A DNA stretch of 64,000 nt from Bacteroidales bacterium UBA5287 (lineage in GTDB: Bacteria > Bacteroidota > Bacteroidia > Bacteroidales > Dysgonomonadaceae). The first letter of the stretch is position 1; each line of letters starts with the position of its first letter. The stretch is taken from contig DHSL01000018.1 of assembly GCA_002411345.1 (NCBI GenBank), positions 55,612 to 119,611 on the forward strand. The letters are read 5' to 3'. Under the pieces are notes generated by a model, which searched no databases, was not told the DNA's origin, and was given only the letters and a program-made list of their open reading frames with translations. The translations under genes were made by a program, and so were the position numbers. Positions 1-8,302 of the stretch are shown in pieces.

Positions 1-2283
1 AACAATGCATCTAAAAATAACTTGGATGCAACTATCGAAAAGAGAATTGACAGTGTGATGTCAAAAATGACGCTTGAAGAAAAAGTTGGACAAATGGCAC
101 AGTTTACTGTTGATGTAATCGGAAAAGGTGGTAATCTTTATTATAGCGACGAGCCTTTTGAAATCGATCAGGCAATGCTTGATACGGTTATAGGGAAATA
201 TAAAGTTGGATCAATACTGAATACTAGCAACAATAGGGCGCGAACTACTGAGGTATGGGAAAAAACAGTCAAAACAATACAGGATAAAGCAATTGAGGTG
301 ACGGGCATTCCGATTATATATGGTATTGATGCAATTCATGGAGCTACTTATACGGCTGATGCAACCTTTTTTCCGCAGGAAATAGGAATGGCTGCGACAT
401 TCAATACGGATTTAATGGAAAATGGATCGAGAATTTCTGCCTATGAAACAAGAAGCAGCAATATTCCCTGGGTCTTTAGTCCTACAATGGACTTGGGACG
501 CGATGCTCGATGGTCGCGCCAATGGGAAAGCTTTGGAGAAGATGCGTACTTGAATGCACAAATGGCGGTGGCTTCTGTAAAAGGATTTCAAGGGGCTGAC
601 AGAAATGCTGTTGGTAACAATAATGTGGCGGCGTGCTTAAAACACTATTTGGGTTATGGGGTACCGGTTTCAGGAAAAGATAGAACTCCAGCGGTTATAA
701 GTGAATCTGATTTGCGCGAAAAATTCTTTGAACCGTTTCGTGCGGCTGTTGTTCAAGGGGGTGCATTGTCTGTCATGGTTAACTCTGGAATTATTAATGG
801 GGTTTCAACACATACTGATCATAGGCTGATAACTGAATGGTTAAAGGACGACCTGAACTTCGATGGGGTTGTAGTTACTGACTGGGCCGACGTGCAGAAT
901 CTTCTGTCAAGGGATCATGTGGGTGCTGATTATAGGGAAGTGGTAAAAATTGCTATCAATGCGGGGGTGGATATGGTAATGGAACCGTATAACCTTGCTT
1001 TTTGCCCGACTTTATTGGGTTTGGTGAATGATGGCGAAATTTCTATGGAACGGATTAATGATGCTGTAAGAAGGGTGCTTAGATTGAAATTCAGACTTGG
1101 ATTATTCGATCGCCCTTATTGGTCAAGAAACGATTATCCTGATTTCGCAAGCAAAGAGCATGAGGCTGCTGCTAAAACGGCTGCTGATGAATCGATAACT
1201 TTGCTGAAGAATGATAACAAAATTCTCCCTTTTAAACAAAATCCAAGAATCTTGGTGACGGGACCTAACGCTAATTCTATGCGTACCCTGGATGGGGGAT
1301 GGAGCTACTCGTGGCAAGGGGAAAAAGTGGAGGAGTTCGCTGTAAAATACAACACAATATTTGAGGCTTTGCAAAAGAAATTTGGTGAGAAAAATGTGCG
1401 GTATGAACCAGGGGTGACCTACAAAATGGATGGGGCTTATTATGAGGAGAACGAACCGCAAATTCAAAAGGCAGTGGTTGCTGCTGCGGGAGTGGATTAT
1501 ATTGTTCTTTGTGTGGGCGAAAACTCTTATTGCGAAACACCCGGTAATTTGGATGAACTGACACTGTCCAAAAATCAAAAGGAACTGGCAATGGCACTGC
1601 AGAAAACAGGAAAGCCTGTAATTCTTGTGCTAAATGAAGGGCGACCACGACTGATTCGCGAAATAGAACTAGGTTCAAGGGCGATAATTCAAACGTACTT
1701 GCCTGGTAATTTTGGAGCTGATGCTCTGGCTGATATTTTGGCCGGGGATGTTAATCCAAGTGGAAGATTGCCTTATACTTATCCTAAATATGAACAAAGC
1801 TTGATAGCATACGACCATAAACCGAGCCAAAATATCGAGGGAAAAATGGAGGGGGCTTACGATTATGGGGCTGAAACAGCGGTTCAGTATCCTTTTGGAT
1901 TTGGACTAAGTTACACAACATTTGAATATTCTAACTTGTCTGTGGATAAGTCTACATTTGCTTCGGGTGATGAAATGAAAGTGACGGTGGATGTGAAAAA
2001 TACGGGCGAAATGATAGGAAAAGAGGCGGTTATGTTGTTTAGCAGCGATCTGGTGGCTGCACTTACTCCTGATGTCAGAAGGTTAAGGGCTTTCCAAAAA
2101 ATAGAACTTAAACCGGGTGAATCAAAAACAGTGACGCTTAATCTGCTTGCTGATGATCTGGCTTATGTTAACGAACTTGGCAAATGGTTCCTTGAAAAGG
2201 GTGATTTTAAACTACAAGTGGGAAATCAAATTACAAAAATCACTTGCACGGAATCAAAATTATGGGAAAAACCGAATAAGTAG
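1..2283 (+). CDS. GH3 family beta-glycosidase (5' end cut by window edge)
   Basis: This is a glycoside hydrolase family 3 enzyme, probably a secreted or periplasmic exo-beta-glucosidase or beta-xylosidase of the BglX type. The frame is open from base 1, so the true start and any signal peptide lie outside the window; the first in-frame start-like codon is a TTG at 22. Counting from it, the (alpha/beta)8 domain includes the KHY motif (CLKHYLGYG) and the nucleophile motif VVTDWAD, with the likely nucleophile at Asp287. A second alpha/beta domain follows, then a C-terminal fibronectin-III-like domain after the typical YPFGFGLSYTTF segment. A hairpin terminator follows the stop. The exact substrate cannot be read from the sequence. 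Confidence 0.93.
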   Translation, partial: NNASKNNLDATIEKRIDSVMSKMTLEEKVGQMAQFTVDVIGKGGNLYYSDEPFEIDQAMLDTVIGKYKVGSILNTSNNRARTTEVWEKTVKTIQDKAIEVTGIPIIYGIDAIHGATYTADATFFPQEIGMAATFNTDLMENGSRISAYETRSSNIPWVFSPTMDLGRDARWSRQWESFGEDAYLNAQMAVASVKGFQGADRNAVGNNNVAACLKHYLGYGVPVSGKDRTPAVISESDLREKFFEPFRAAVVQGGALSVMVNSGIINGVSTHTDHRLITEWLKDDLNFDGVVVTDWADVQNLLSRDHVGADYREVVKIAINAGVDMVMEPYNLAFCPTLLGLVNDGEISMERINDAVRRVLRLKFRLGLFDRPYWSRNDYPDFASKEHEAAAKTAADESITLLKNDNKILPFKQNPRILVTGPNANSMRTLDGGWSYSWQGEKVEEFAVKYNTIFEALQKKFGEKNVRYEPGVTYKMDGAYYEENEPQIQKAVVAAAGVDYIVLCVGENSYCETPGNLDELTLSKNQKELAMALQKTGKPVILVLNEGRPRLIREIELGSRAIIQTYLPGNFGADALADILAGDVNPSGRLPYTYPKYEQSLIAYDHKPSQNIEGKMEGAYDYGAETAVQYPFGFGLSYTTFEYSNLSVDKSTFASGDEMKVTVDVKNTGEMIGKEAVMLFSSDLVAALTPDVRRLRAFQKIELKPGESKTVTLNLLADDLAYVNELGKWFLEKGDFKLQVGNQITKITCTESKLWEKPNK

Positions 2284-2304
2284 GACTCATTAGCGTGACA
2301 GGAT

Positions 2305-2348
2305 ATAAATAGGGGAGTGGTTTCGAGAGAAAATACTCTCCTATATAT
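2305..2348 (+). terminator. Hairpin terminator after GH3 gene
   Basis: The arms ATAGGGGAGT (2309-2318) and ACTCTCCTAT (2335-2344) pair with one G-T wobble. The loop holds a small TTTC/GAAA stem. A T-rich stretch follows. It lies 26 bp after the GH3 stop. Confidence 0.55.
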
Positions 2349-2391
2349 GTTTATTCAATAATGGTTCTAAAGAAATTATAATTAATCTTGT

Positions 2392-2399
2392 TATATTTG
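2392..2399 (+). promoter_or_regulatory. Candidate -7 element (TATATTTG) for the acyltransferase gene
   Basis: This is an exact match to the Bacteroidota -7 consensus TAnnTTTG, 35 bp before the ATG at 2435. No clear -33 TTTG is visible at the expected distance. Confidence 0.4.
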
Positions 2400-2434
2400 T
2401 AATTATCTTTAATGAATTACTAAAAATTGTGTTT

Positions 2435-3571
2435 ATGGGATCTAATATTTTTGCTGTTCAAAAACCATCAGAAAGACTTGCTTCTCTTGATATTTTACGC
2501 GGATTCGACCTTTTTATGTTGGTCTTTTTTCAACCTGTTTTTGTGAATTTATTTAACCGATGGGCAGAGAATCCAGTGGTTGGATTTTTATTGAGACAAT
2601 TTGAACATGGCGACTGGATTGGATTCAGACCATGGGATTTGGTGATGCCGCTGTTCTTGTTCATGGTGGGTACGGCAATGCCTTTCTCTTTTGAGAAGTA
2701 TAAGAATGATCCAAATAAATCGCATATCTATAAAAAAATCTTTCGAAGATTCATAATTCTGTTTATTCTGGGTATGGTGGTGCAGGGTAATCTACTGGGA
2801 CTGGATCCTAAACAGTTCAGACTTTATTCTAATACGCTGCAATCAATTGCTGTTGGATATCTGGTATCGGCTCTTTTCTTACTGAAATTATCTAATAAAA
2901 ACCAGTTCATCGCAACGGCAGGTTTACTTGCTGGATATTGGGCGTTGCTTTCTTTCTTTGGTGATTTTACTCCTGATGGTAATTTCGCGGAAAAGGTCGA
3001 CAAACTTGTCTTGGGCAGATTCAGAGATGGGGTGTACTTTCTGGAAGATGGTTCGTGGGCGTTCGCAGAAAATTATCATTACACGTGGATACTTTCAAGC
3101 ATGACTTTCACTGTAACGGTTATGTTGGGGGTGTTTGCTGGGAAAATAATGAAAAATGGTACGGACAAAAAAAAGAATAGTCTCTATCTGTTGATTTGGG
3201 GAGTGGTGTTGATCGCGGGGGGATTATTGCTAAGTCTGCAAACTCCTATCATTAAAAAAATATGGTCGAGCAGTATGACACTTTATGCTGGTGGATGGTC
3301 TTTTCTCTTAATGGCTTTTTTCTATTATTTAGTGGATTATAAAAAGAAGTCGACAGGATTGAACTGGCTCAAAATATATGGGATGAACTCAATGGTGGCT
3401 TACACACTTGGAATGGTGATTAGTTTCAGAAGTATTGCAAATTCTCTACTTTACGGACTTAAACAATATGCGGGCGATTTCTTCCCGGTTATCATCACCT
3501 TTGCGAATTTCCTGATCTTATTCTTTATATTGAAAATAATGTTCAAAGCACGAATATTTATCAAGATTTAA
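2435..3571 (+). CDS. HGSNAT/NagX-like membrane acyltransferase (DUF5009 type)
   Basis: This is a polytopic inner-membrane protein of the family related to heparan-alpha-glucosaminide N-acetyltransferase. Such proteins in Bacteroidota often sit near amino-sugar or glycan genes. The N-terminal RLASLDILRGFDLFMLVF is the family signature. About ten hydrophobic segments follow, including the MTFTVTVMLGVFAG helix. At about 378 residues it has the usual bacterial length and lacks the lysosomal extension. I chose the ATG at 2435; an in-frame GTG at 2429 is possible. The gene lies on the same strand as the GH3 gene but behind a terminator and its own candidate promoter. Acetyl transfer onto a sugar is inferred from the family. 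Confidence 0.82.
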   Translation: MGSNIFAVQKPSERLASLDILRGFDLFMLVFFQPVFVNLFNRWAENPVVGFLLRQFEHGDWIGFRPWDLVMPLFLFMVGTAMPFSFEKYKNDPNKSHIYKKIFRRFIILFILGMVVQGNLLGLDPKQFRLYSNTLQSIAVGYLVSALFLLKLSNKNQFIATAGLLAGYWALLSFFGDFTPDGNFAEKVDKLVLGRFRDGVYFLEDGSWAFAENYHYTWILSSMTFTVTVMLGVFAGKIMKNGTDKKKNSLYLLIWGVVLIAGGLLLSLQTPIIKKIWSSSMTLYAGGWSFLLMAFFYYLVDYKKKSTGLNWLKIYGMNSMVAYTLGMVISFRSIANSLLYGLKQYAGDFFPVIITFANFLILFFILKIMFKARIFIKI

Positions 3572-3940
3572 GCTTGTGGGAATATTAAATGGTCAACAAC
3601 AATAATTACTAAATATATTAGTTGAAAATTTTCAGGTTCATAATGTGTATTCAATTGTAACTATATCACAATTGAATACATCGTTTTATTTGACATTAAA
3701 TAATCTTGTGGAAAATGTTGATTTATGGAATATTAAGTCAATGAGAGTGTCTACTCTAACTCTCACCTTACTCTCACGCTCCTCTCACTATGGTCTCACT
3801 ATGGGGCAACCGGACCTTGTTAACATCATAAACAAATATTAACAATAGTGAGGACGGGCGATTTGTATTTTGATATCTGATGGTTGCTTTCTTCTTTGAT
3901 TACTTACACGTAGTAATTTCATCTTGGCAACTACAACTTT
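3572..3940. other. Intergenic stretch with dyad and TCTCAC repeats
   Basis: No credible gene is seen here. The stretch holds a perfect 13-bp inverted repeat (3646-3658 and 3668-3680) and a short irregular run of the motif CTCTCAC, repeated about four times between roughly 3750 and 3810. A 65-codon open frame at 3645-3842 starts inside the dyad and has no recognisable protein features, so I do not call it. Confidence 0.6.
3646..3680. repeat. 13-bp perfect inverted repeat
   Basis: TGTATTCAATTGT and its exact reverse complement ACAATTGAATACA are separated by 9 bp. This could be an AT-rich hairpin at the end of the acyltransferase transcript (followed by CGTTTTATTT) or an operator-like dyad. The arms are seen directly; the role is not known. 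Confidence 0.7.
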
Positions 3941-4072
3941 CACCAATTCTCACATCATTCTGTGTTTCAAAATCCTCAATAATTACATCCTTCCGGGTAC
4001 ATTAATCCCCAACAATTACTTCCTTCCGGAAATCTCAATTCTCAAAAATTACATCCTTTCGGGAACGTCAAT
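3941..4072 (-). repeat. 33-bp tandem repeat, four copies, overlapping the argS 3' end
   Basis: Read on the minus strand, units start with ATT at 4072, 4039, 4006 and 3973 and are exactly 33 bp each. The first unit contains the last codons of argS and its stop. Units 2 and 3 keep CCGGAAGG and a TAA at the same position. The fourth is more diverged and has TGA there. A fifth, very decayed unit may lie at 3908-3940. The repeat probably arose by duplication of the gene's 3' end. Confidence 0.8.
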
Positions 4073-5854
4073 ACCAAACAGTTTCATGCCTTTCTGAATG
4101 GTCAAAGCAACATTCTTTGATAAAACAATGCGGAAATCTCTAACAACAACGTCTTCTTCTTTCAGAATCTGATAGTCGTGGTAAAATTGATTGTACTCTT
4201 TAGCAAGTTCATAAACGTAATTGCCGATCAATGAGACGTTATATTCTTCGCCTGCTTGCTTTACGACTCCTTGAAATTCAGCGACTAGCTGTACCAGTCC
4301 TTCTTCCTTTTCAGAGAGACCCACGGCTGTGCTCAATGTCTCCGGAATTTCAATGCCTTGACTCTCGGCTTTACGTAATATGGATTTGATACGGGCGTGG
4401 GTGTACTGAATAAAGGGTCCTGTGTTTCCGTTAAAGTCTATGGATTCTTTGGGATTGAATGTCATATTCTTCTTCGGGTCGACTTTCAAAATGAAATATT
4501 TCAGGGCTCCTAATCCTATTATGCGGGCAATTTCATCTGCTTCTTCTAGTGTGCAATCGTCAAGCTTGCCTAATTCAGCGGATGTTTCACGTGCGGTATC
4601 TACCATCTCTTCAACTAGGTCGTCGGCGTCTACAACAGTGCCTTCGCGTGATTTCATCTTGCCTTCTGGAAGCTCTACCATTCCGTATGAATAATGGACT
4701 AATCCCTTGCCAAACTCAAATCCTAACATGTCAAGAAGGATAGAAAGTACTTGGAAATGGTAATTCTGCTCGTTGCCAACTACATAGATCATTGTGTCAA
4801 TGGGGTAGTCGTCAAATCGCAGTTTCGCGGTGCCAATATCTTGGGTCATATATACGGAAGTACCGTCGGAACGCAATAGTATCTTTTGGTCAAGACCATA
4901 AGAAGTGAGGTCGGCCCAAACAGAGCCGTCTTCTTGCTGGTAAAACAGTCCTTCTTTTAATCCTCTAAGTACTTCGTCTTTTCCTGCTAAATAGGTTTCT
5001 GATTCGTAATATATTTTGTCAAAAGATACGCCTAACTTCTTGTATGTTTCATCAAATCCGGCATATACCCAACTGTTCATTGTACGCCAAAGAGTAACGA
5101 CTTCCTCATCGCCTGATTCCCATTTCCTGAGCATCTCACGGGCTTCGTTCATCAAACTGGATTGATTTTCTGATTCTTCTTTCGAAAGTCCTTGCGATTG
5201 TAATTCTGCTAACTCGGCTTTGTAGTTTTTATCAAACAGCACATAATAATCACCAATCAAATGATCGCCTTTTTTACCGGACGACTCAGGGGTTTCTCCA
5301 TTGCCCCATTTTTGCCAGGCTAACATCGACTTGCAAATATGAATGCCGCGGTCGTTGACAATATTCGTTTTAACAACTTTCTTGCCATTGGCTTTCAATA
5401 CTTCGCAAAGGGAATGACCAAGCAGATTATTGCGTACGTGACCAAGATGCAAGGGTTTATTGGTGTTGGGTGATGAATATTCTACCATATACAATGGGGC
5501 ATCGTCTGCTGGAGCAACAATCCCAAATTCGGGGTCTTGATTGATCTGATTTAACAAATCTGCCCAAACGGATGATGATATTGTTAGGTTCAAAAATCCT
5601 TTTATTACATTGAAATCGGCAATTACAGCTGAGTTGGCGCCTAAATAGGTGCCTATCTCTTGTGCAGTCTGCTCGGGATTCTTCTTGGATATCTTCAATA
5701 ACGGGAAAGTAACAAGGGTGTAATGTCCTTTGAACTCTTTCTTGGTTTTCTGAAGAGTAATCTGTGATGAGGCGACTTCTGTATTGTATAACTCTTTTAT
5801 CGCGCTAATTACCGCATCCTGAAGTATATTCTCAATATTCATAAGTTGATTCAT
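4049..5854 (-). CDS. argS: Arginyl-tRNA synthetase
   Basis: Class I aminoacyl-tRNA synthetase that charges tRNA-Arg with arginine in the cytoplasm. The N-terminal Add-1-like tRNA-binding domain (about residues 1-110) is followed by SPNTNKPLHLGHVRNN with the HIGH-type motif, a KMSKS-like EGKMKSREG near residue 400, and a C-terminal DALR anticodon-binding domain ending near residue 601. The length is usual. The start at 5854 sits just downstream of a -7 promoter element. The last six codons belong to the first unit of a 33-bp tandem repeat that continues past the stop, so the very C-terminus may vary between strains. Confidence 0.97.
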   Translation of the reverse strand: MNQLMNIENILQDAVISAIKELYNTEVASSQITLQKTKKEFKGHYTLVTFPLLKISKKNPEQTAQEIGTYLGANSAVIADFNVIKGFLNLTISSSVWADLLNQINQDPEFGIVAPADDAPLYMVEYSSPNTNKPLHLGHVRNNLLGHSLCEVLKANGKKVVKTNIVNDRGIHICKSMLAWQKWGNGETPESSGKKGDHLIGDYYVLFDKNYKAELAELQSQGLSKEESENQSSLMNEAREMLRKWESGDEEVVTLWRTMNSWVYAGFDETYKKLGVSFDKIYYESETYLAGKDEVLRGLKEGLFYQQEDGSVWADLTSYGLDQKILLRSDGTSVYMTQDIGTAKLRFDDYPIDTMIYVVGNEQNYHFQVLSILLDMLGFEFGKGLVHYSYGMVELPEGKMKSREGTVVDADDLVEEMVDTARETSAELGKLDDCTLEEADEIARIIGLGALKYFILKVDPKKNMTFNPKESIDFNGNTGPFIQYTHARIKSILRKAESQGIEIPETLSTAVGLSEKEEGLVQLVAEFQGVVKQAGEEYNVSLIGNYVYELAKEYNQFYHDYQILKEEDVVVRDFRIVLSKNVALTIQKGMKLFGIDVPERM

Positions 5855-5870
5855 TTGCTGTTTGAATGTG

Positions 5871-5878
5871 CAAAGTTA
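5871..5878 (-). promoter_or_regulatory. Candidate -7 element (TAACTTTG) for argS
   Basis: This matches TAnnTTTG on the minus strand, 17 bp before the argS ATG. The implied leader is very short. Confidence 0.45.
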
Positions 5879-5955
5879 AGAAAAAGTACGATATTTGTAT
5901 AGGACAATAGATACACGATTGGATATCAAACTTATCAAATACCCTATAAATTAAA

Positions 5956-5980
5956 GAAGCTGCGTTATTTCAGCAGCTTC
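5956..5980 (-). terminator. Hairpin terminator after the winged-helix gene
   Basis: A perfect 8-bp stem, GAAGCTGC with GCAGCTTC, closes a 9-nt loop. On the minus strand it is followed by TTTAATTT. It lies 34 bp after the stop at 6015. Confidence 0.7.
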
Positions 5981-6014
5981 ACCTTCTCTTTTAATTTTTA
6001 AACGATGAATAGAA

Positions 6015-6212
6015 TTAGTCTAATGCTACAAATAAATCTTTTTCTTCTACTACAAGTGATAGCTTGCCTTCTCTTGCTAACCAACCTATAGCGGCATACA
6101 AATCTTTGTCGGTTAATTTCGATGTCTTCTTTAAATCTTTCACGTTCATGCGGCCGGTTTCATCCAAAATGGTCCAAACTTTTCCCGCATTAATGCCAAT
6201 TTTTTCAACCAT
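6015..6212 (-). CDS. Small winged helix-turn-helix protein
   Basis: A 65-residue protein almost entirely made of one winged-helix fold: helices around residues 7-15 and 22-30, a recognition helix in KDLYAAIGWLAREGK, then a beta wing. It resembles the short winged-helix family formerly called DUF2582, common in Bacteroidota and of unknown target. It has its own promoter (-7 element at 6240-6247) and terminator, so it is a single-gene unit. A DNA-binding role is inferred from the fold only. Confidence 0.8.
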   Translation of the reverse strand: MVEKIGINAGKVWTILDETGRMNVKDLKKTSKLTDKDLYAAIGWLAREGKLSLVVEEKDLFVALD

Positions 6213-6239
6213 CTTAATTATTATTATAGTTTAATTATG

Positions 6240-6271
6240 CAAAAATAACACATTTAATTATAATATACAAT
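6240..6271 (-). promoter_or_regulatory. Promoter of the winged-helix gene
   Basis: On the minus strand, ATTG (6268-6271) is followed by a 20-bp spacer and TATTTTTG (6240-6247). This is close to the Bacteroidota TTTG/TAnnTTTG consensus and lies 28 bp before the ATG. Confidence 0.5.
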
Positions 6272-6339
6272 CAGATTCCTCAAAATATATTTTTTTCAAT
6301 GCTTGTTAAAATTATAATAACCAACAATATATGGGCTCT

Positions 6340-6924
6340 TTATTCGTTACATAAGGTGCGAAGAATTGTGGCGACTTGCTCTATCAGTGATTGGGTGTCG
6401 TCATTATAAATTACATAGTCTGAAAGTTTAATACGCTCTTCTTCCGATAACTGATTTTTTGCTCTCTCTGCAATGTTTTTTATATCGGTTTTATCTCGCT
6501 CCGACGCTCGTTGTAATCTCAAAGTGTAGGGGGCATAAACAGTAATCACTTTATCAAGGATCTTGTTGAATCCGGCTTCCAATAATACGGCTGCATCCAT
6601 AAACACAATAGCATACTTTTCTCTTTCTAATATCCATTTTATAAAATCTTTGGCGACCTCTGGGTGGATAATCGAATTGGCAATCTTTAAATTATCTGGA
6701 TTGGTGAATATTATATTGGCTAGTTTCTTTTTGTTTAACTTGTTGTCTGGGTATAAGTCTTTACCAAAATGGGAAATAAGTTTGTCTCTGATTATTGGTG
6801 AGGTGTTGTTGAGCTCTTTTGCTCGATCATCGGCATCATAAACGGGATAGCCATAAACACGAAGTAACTCGCAAACAACAGATTTGCCGCTGCCAATACC
6901 TCCGGTAATACCTACTTTTATCAT
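6340..6924 (-). CDS. coaE: Dephospho-CoA kinase
   Basis: Cytoplasmic kinase for the last step of coenzyme A synthesis, phosphorylating the 3'-hydroxyl of dephospho-CoA with ATP. The N-terminal P-loop GGIGSGKS (residues 8-15) is followed by YDADDRAKEL and the family segments VFMDAAVLLEAGF and LRLQRASERD. At 194 residues the length is normal. It is the last gene of the nusB-yajC-ybbR-coaE cluster, starting 6 bp after the ybbR stop, so it is likely cotranscribed. Confidence 0.96.
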   Translation of the reverse strand: MIKVGITGGIGSGKSVVCELLRVYGYPVYDADDRAKELNNTSPIIRDKLISHFGKDLYPDNKLNKKKLANIIFTNPDNLKIANSIIHPEVAKDFIKWILEREKYAIVFMDAAVLLEAGFNKILDKVITVYAPYTLRLQRASERDKTDIKNIAERAKNQLSEEERIKLSDYVIYNDDTQSLIEQVATILRTLCNE

Positions 6925-6930
6925 GAATGA

Positions 6931-7917
6931 CTATTTTTTTTCAAAAAGAAACTCGGCCGAAGTGGGAGAGATACGTATGTTCCTAACATTTGATGGGTAT
7001 GTGGTAAGCTCTAACGCGATAGAACTGCTATCGGTCTTATTTAATTGATTATAGTCCAATATAACTTTGAAATCGTCTGCTTCAATTTTCTTGTACTCTT
7101 CTAATGTTGCTGCAAACGATACATTAACTTTCGATGGAAAGAATTTGACGTTGATATTCTTTGGAGCGTTTTTACATTCAACAGGTATTTCAAAATACTT
7201 TTCGGTGTATTCATCAATAGGAATAAATGCTTCGACTTCACTCGGTACAAATTTTATTCCTTCTATTGGTTTAATCTTTACGTGTAATTGTGAGGTTGCC
7301 TTCAGATTCTCAAATACACTGTATTCGGTAATGGCACTATCTAACGTTTTCAGTTTTTCTCCTGAACCGTAGGCAGTGACTTTTTCAGGCAGAAAAGTAA
7401 TTGTATCAGCTACTAAACTTGAGTTGCTTGTATTTACTTCTCCATCAAAAACAACAAGTAATTCTTTGCTTTCTAATTTGGACGATTCAATGGATATGGT
7501 TGGGGGATAATATTGAATGAGATTCGATGTGGTGGATATCCTGGTGCGAATCATCTGAATATATGTGCTGCCCTGAATAATATCTACATTATCTTCCATC
7601 AAGCTCATTATGTCGATATCTATTGTGTCTCTTTTACGAAAATCGTACTTGAATATTTCAGAACCTTTGTCGGATAATAGAATCTCTATTTTATCTGGTA
7701 ATGGATTGTTAAAAACAATGTCGTTTGGTATGTTAACATATTTAAGCGGAATAGTGTAACTTCCTTCCACTTTCTCTTGCTGAAAAAAGAGCATCAACCA
7801 AAAAATAAATGCTAATACTACGAAAAAAACAAAGATAAGCATATTCTTCCACGGGAATGTGGAAAAATATGCTCTTAATTTTGGTTGCCATTTATTTAAG
7901 GTTGCTCTTAAATTCAT
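6931..7917 (-). CDS. YbbR-domain membrane-anchored protein
   Basis: A single N-terminal membrane helix (about residues 25-47, from MLIFVFFVVLAFIFWLMLFF) is followed by an extracytoplasmic part made of YbbR-like beta domains. In Firmicutes the YbbR protein CdaR regulates the diadenylate cyclase CdaA; no cyclase gene is seen here, so that role is not implied. I chose the ATG at 7917 over the TTG at 7923. It sits between yajC and coaE in a gene order common in Bacteroidales. Its function in this phylum is not established. Confidence 0.82.
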   Translation of the reverse strand: MNLRATLNKWQPKLRAYFSTFPWKNMLIFVFFVVLAFIFWLMLFFQQEKVEGSYTIPLKYVNIPNDIVFNNPLPDKIEILLSDKGSEIFKYDFRKRDTIDIDIMSLMEDNVDIIQGSTYIQMIRTRISTTSNLIQYYPPTISIESSKLESKELLVVFDGEVNTSNSSLVADTITFLPEKVTAYGSGEKLKTLDSAITEYSVFENLKATSQLHVKIKPIEGIKFVPSEVEAFIPIDEYTEKYFEIPVECKNAPKNINVKFFPSKVNVSFAATLEEYKKIEADDFKVILDYNQLNKTDSSSIALELTTYPSNVRNIRISPTSAEFLFEKK

Positions 7918-7931
7918 AGACAAAAAAACTA

Positions 7932-8231
7932 TTAATCATTCTTGGCTGCTGCGTATACAGAACCTTTTTCAACTTTGATTTTAACATTGTCTGCAATCTC
8001 AATAACAAAATAAGTATCGCCGACTTCACGAATACGACCATGAATGCCTCCGGCTGTAACAACTTTGTCACCAACAGTCATCGCGTTACGGGTTTTTTCT
8101 ATTTCTTTCTGTTTCTTCTGCTGGGGACGAATCATAAAGAAGTAGAATATTGCAATAATTGCTACCATCATCAGTAAAGATGCACCTAATCCATTTTGTG
8201 AGCCGGTAGCTGCTTGTAATAAAATATCCAT
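7932..8231 (-). CDS. yajC: Preprotein translocase accessory subunit YajC
   Basis: Small inner-membrane protein associated with SecDF in protein export. One transmembrane helix (about residues 16-35, LLMMVAIIAIFYFFMIRPQQ) ends in the family's RPQQKKQKE motif. The cytoplasmic tail contains GDKVVTAGGIHGRIREV, also typical. The length of 99 residues is normal. It lies 14 bp upstream of ybbR and 71 bp downstream of nusB. Confidence 0.96.
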   Translation of the reverse strand: MDILLQAATGSQNGLGASLLMMVAIIAIFYFFMIRPQQKKQKEIEKTRNAMTVGDKVVTAGGIHGRIREVGDTYFVIEIADNVKIKVEKGSVYAAAKND

Positions 8232-8302
8232 ACGAATTTAGTTTTAAATTATTTTATATAAGTTTTTGTTTAAATATTTTTTTAGCTCGAGAGTCTCAAT
8301 AT

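Noticed and set aside
3645..3842. 65-codon open frame between the acyltransferase gene and argS
   Set aside because: It begins inside the 13-bp inverted repeat, has low-complexity residues from the TCTCAC repeats, and shows no domain or good start signal.
3941..4072. Possible short CRISPR-like array
   Set aside because: The units are contiguous 33-bp tandem copies without spacers, are derived from the argS end, and no cas gene is present in the window.
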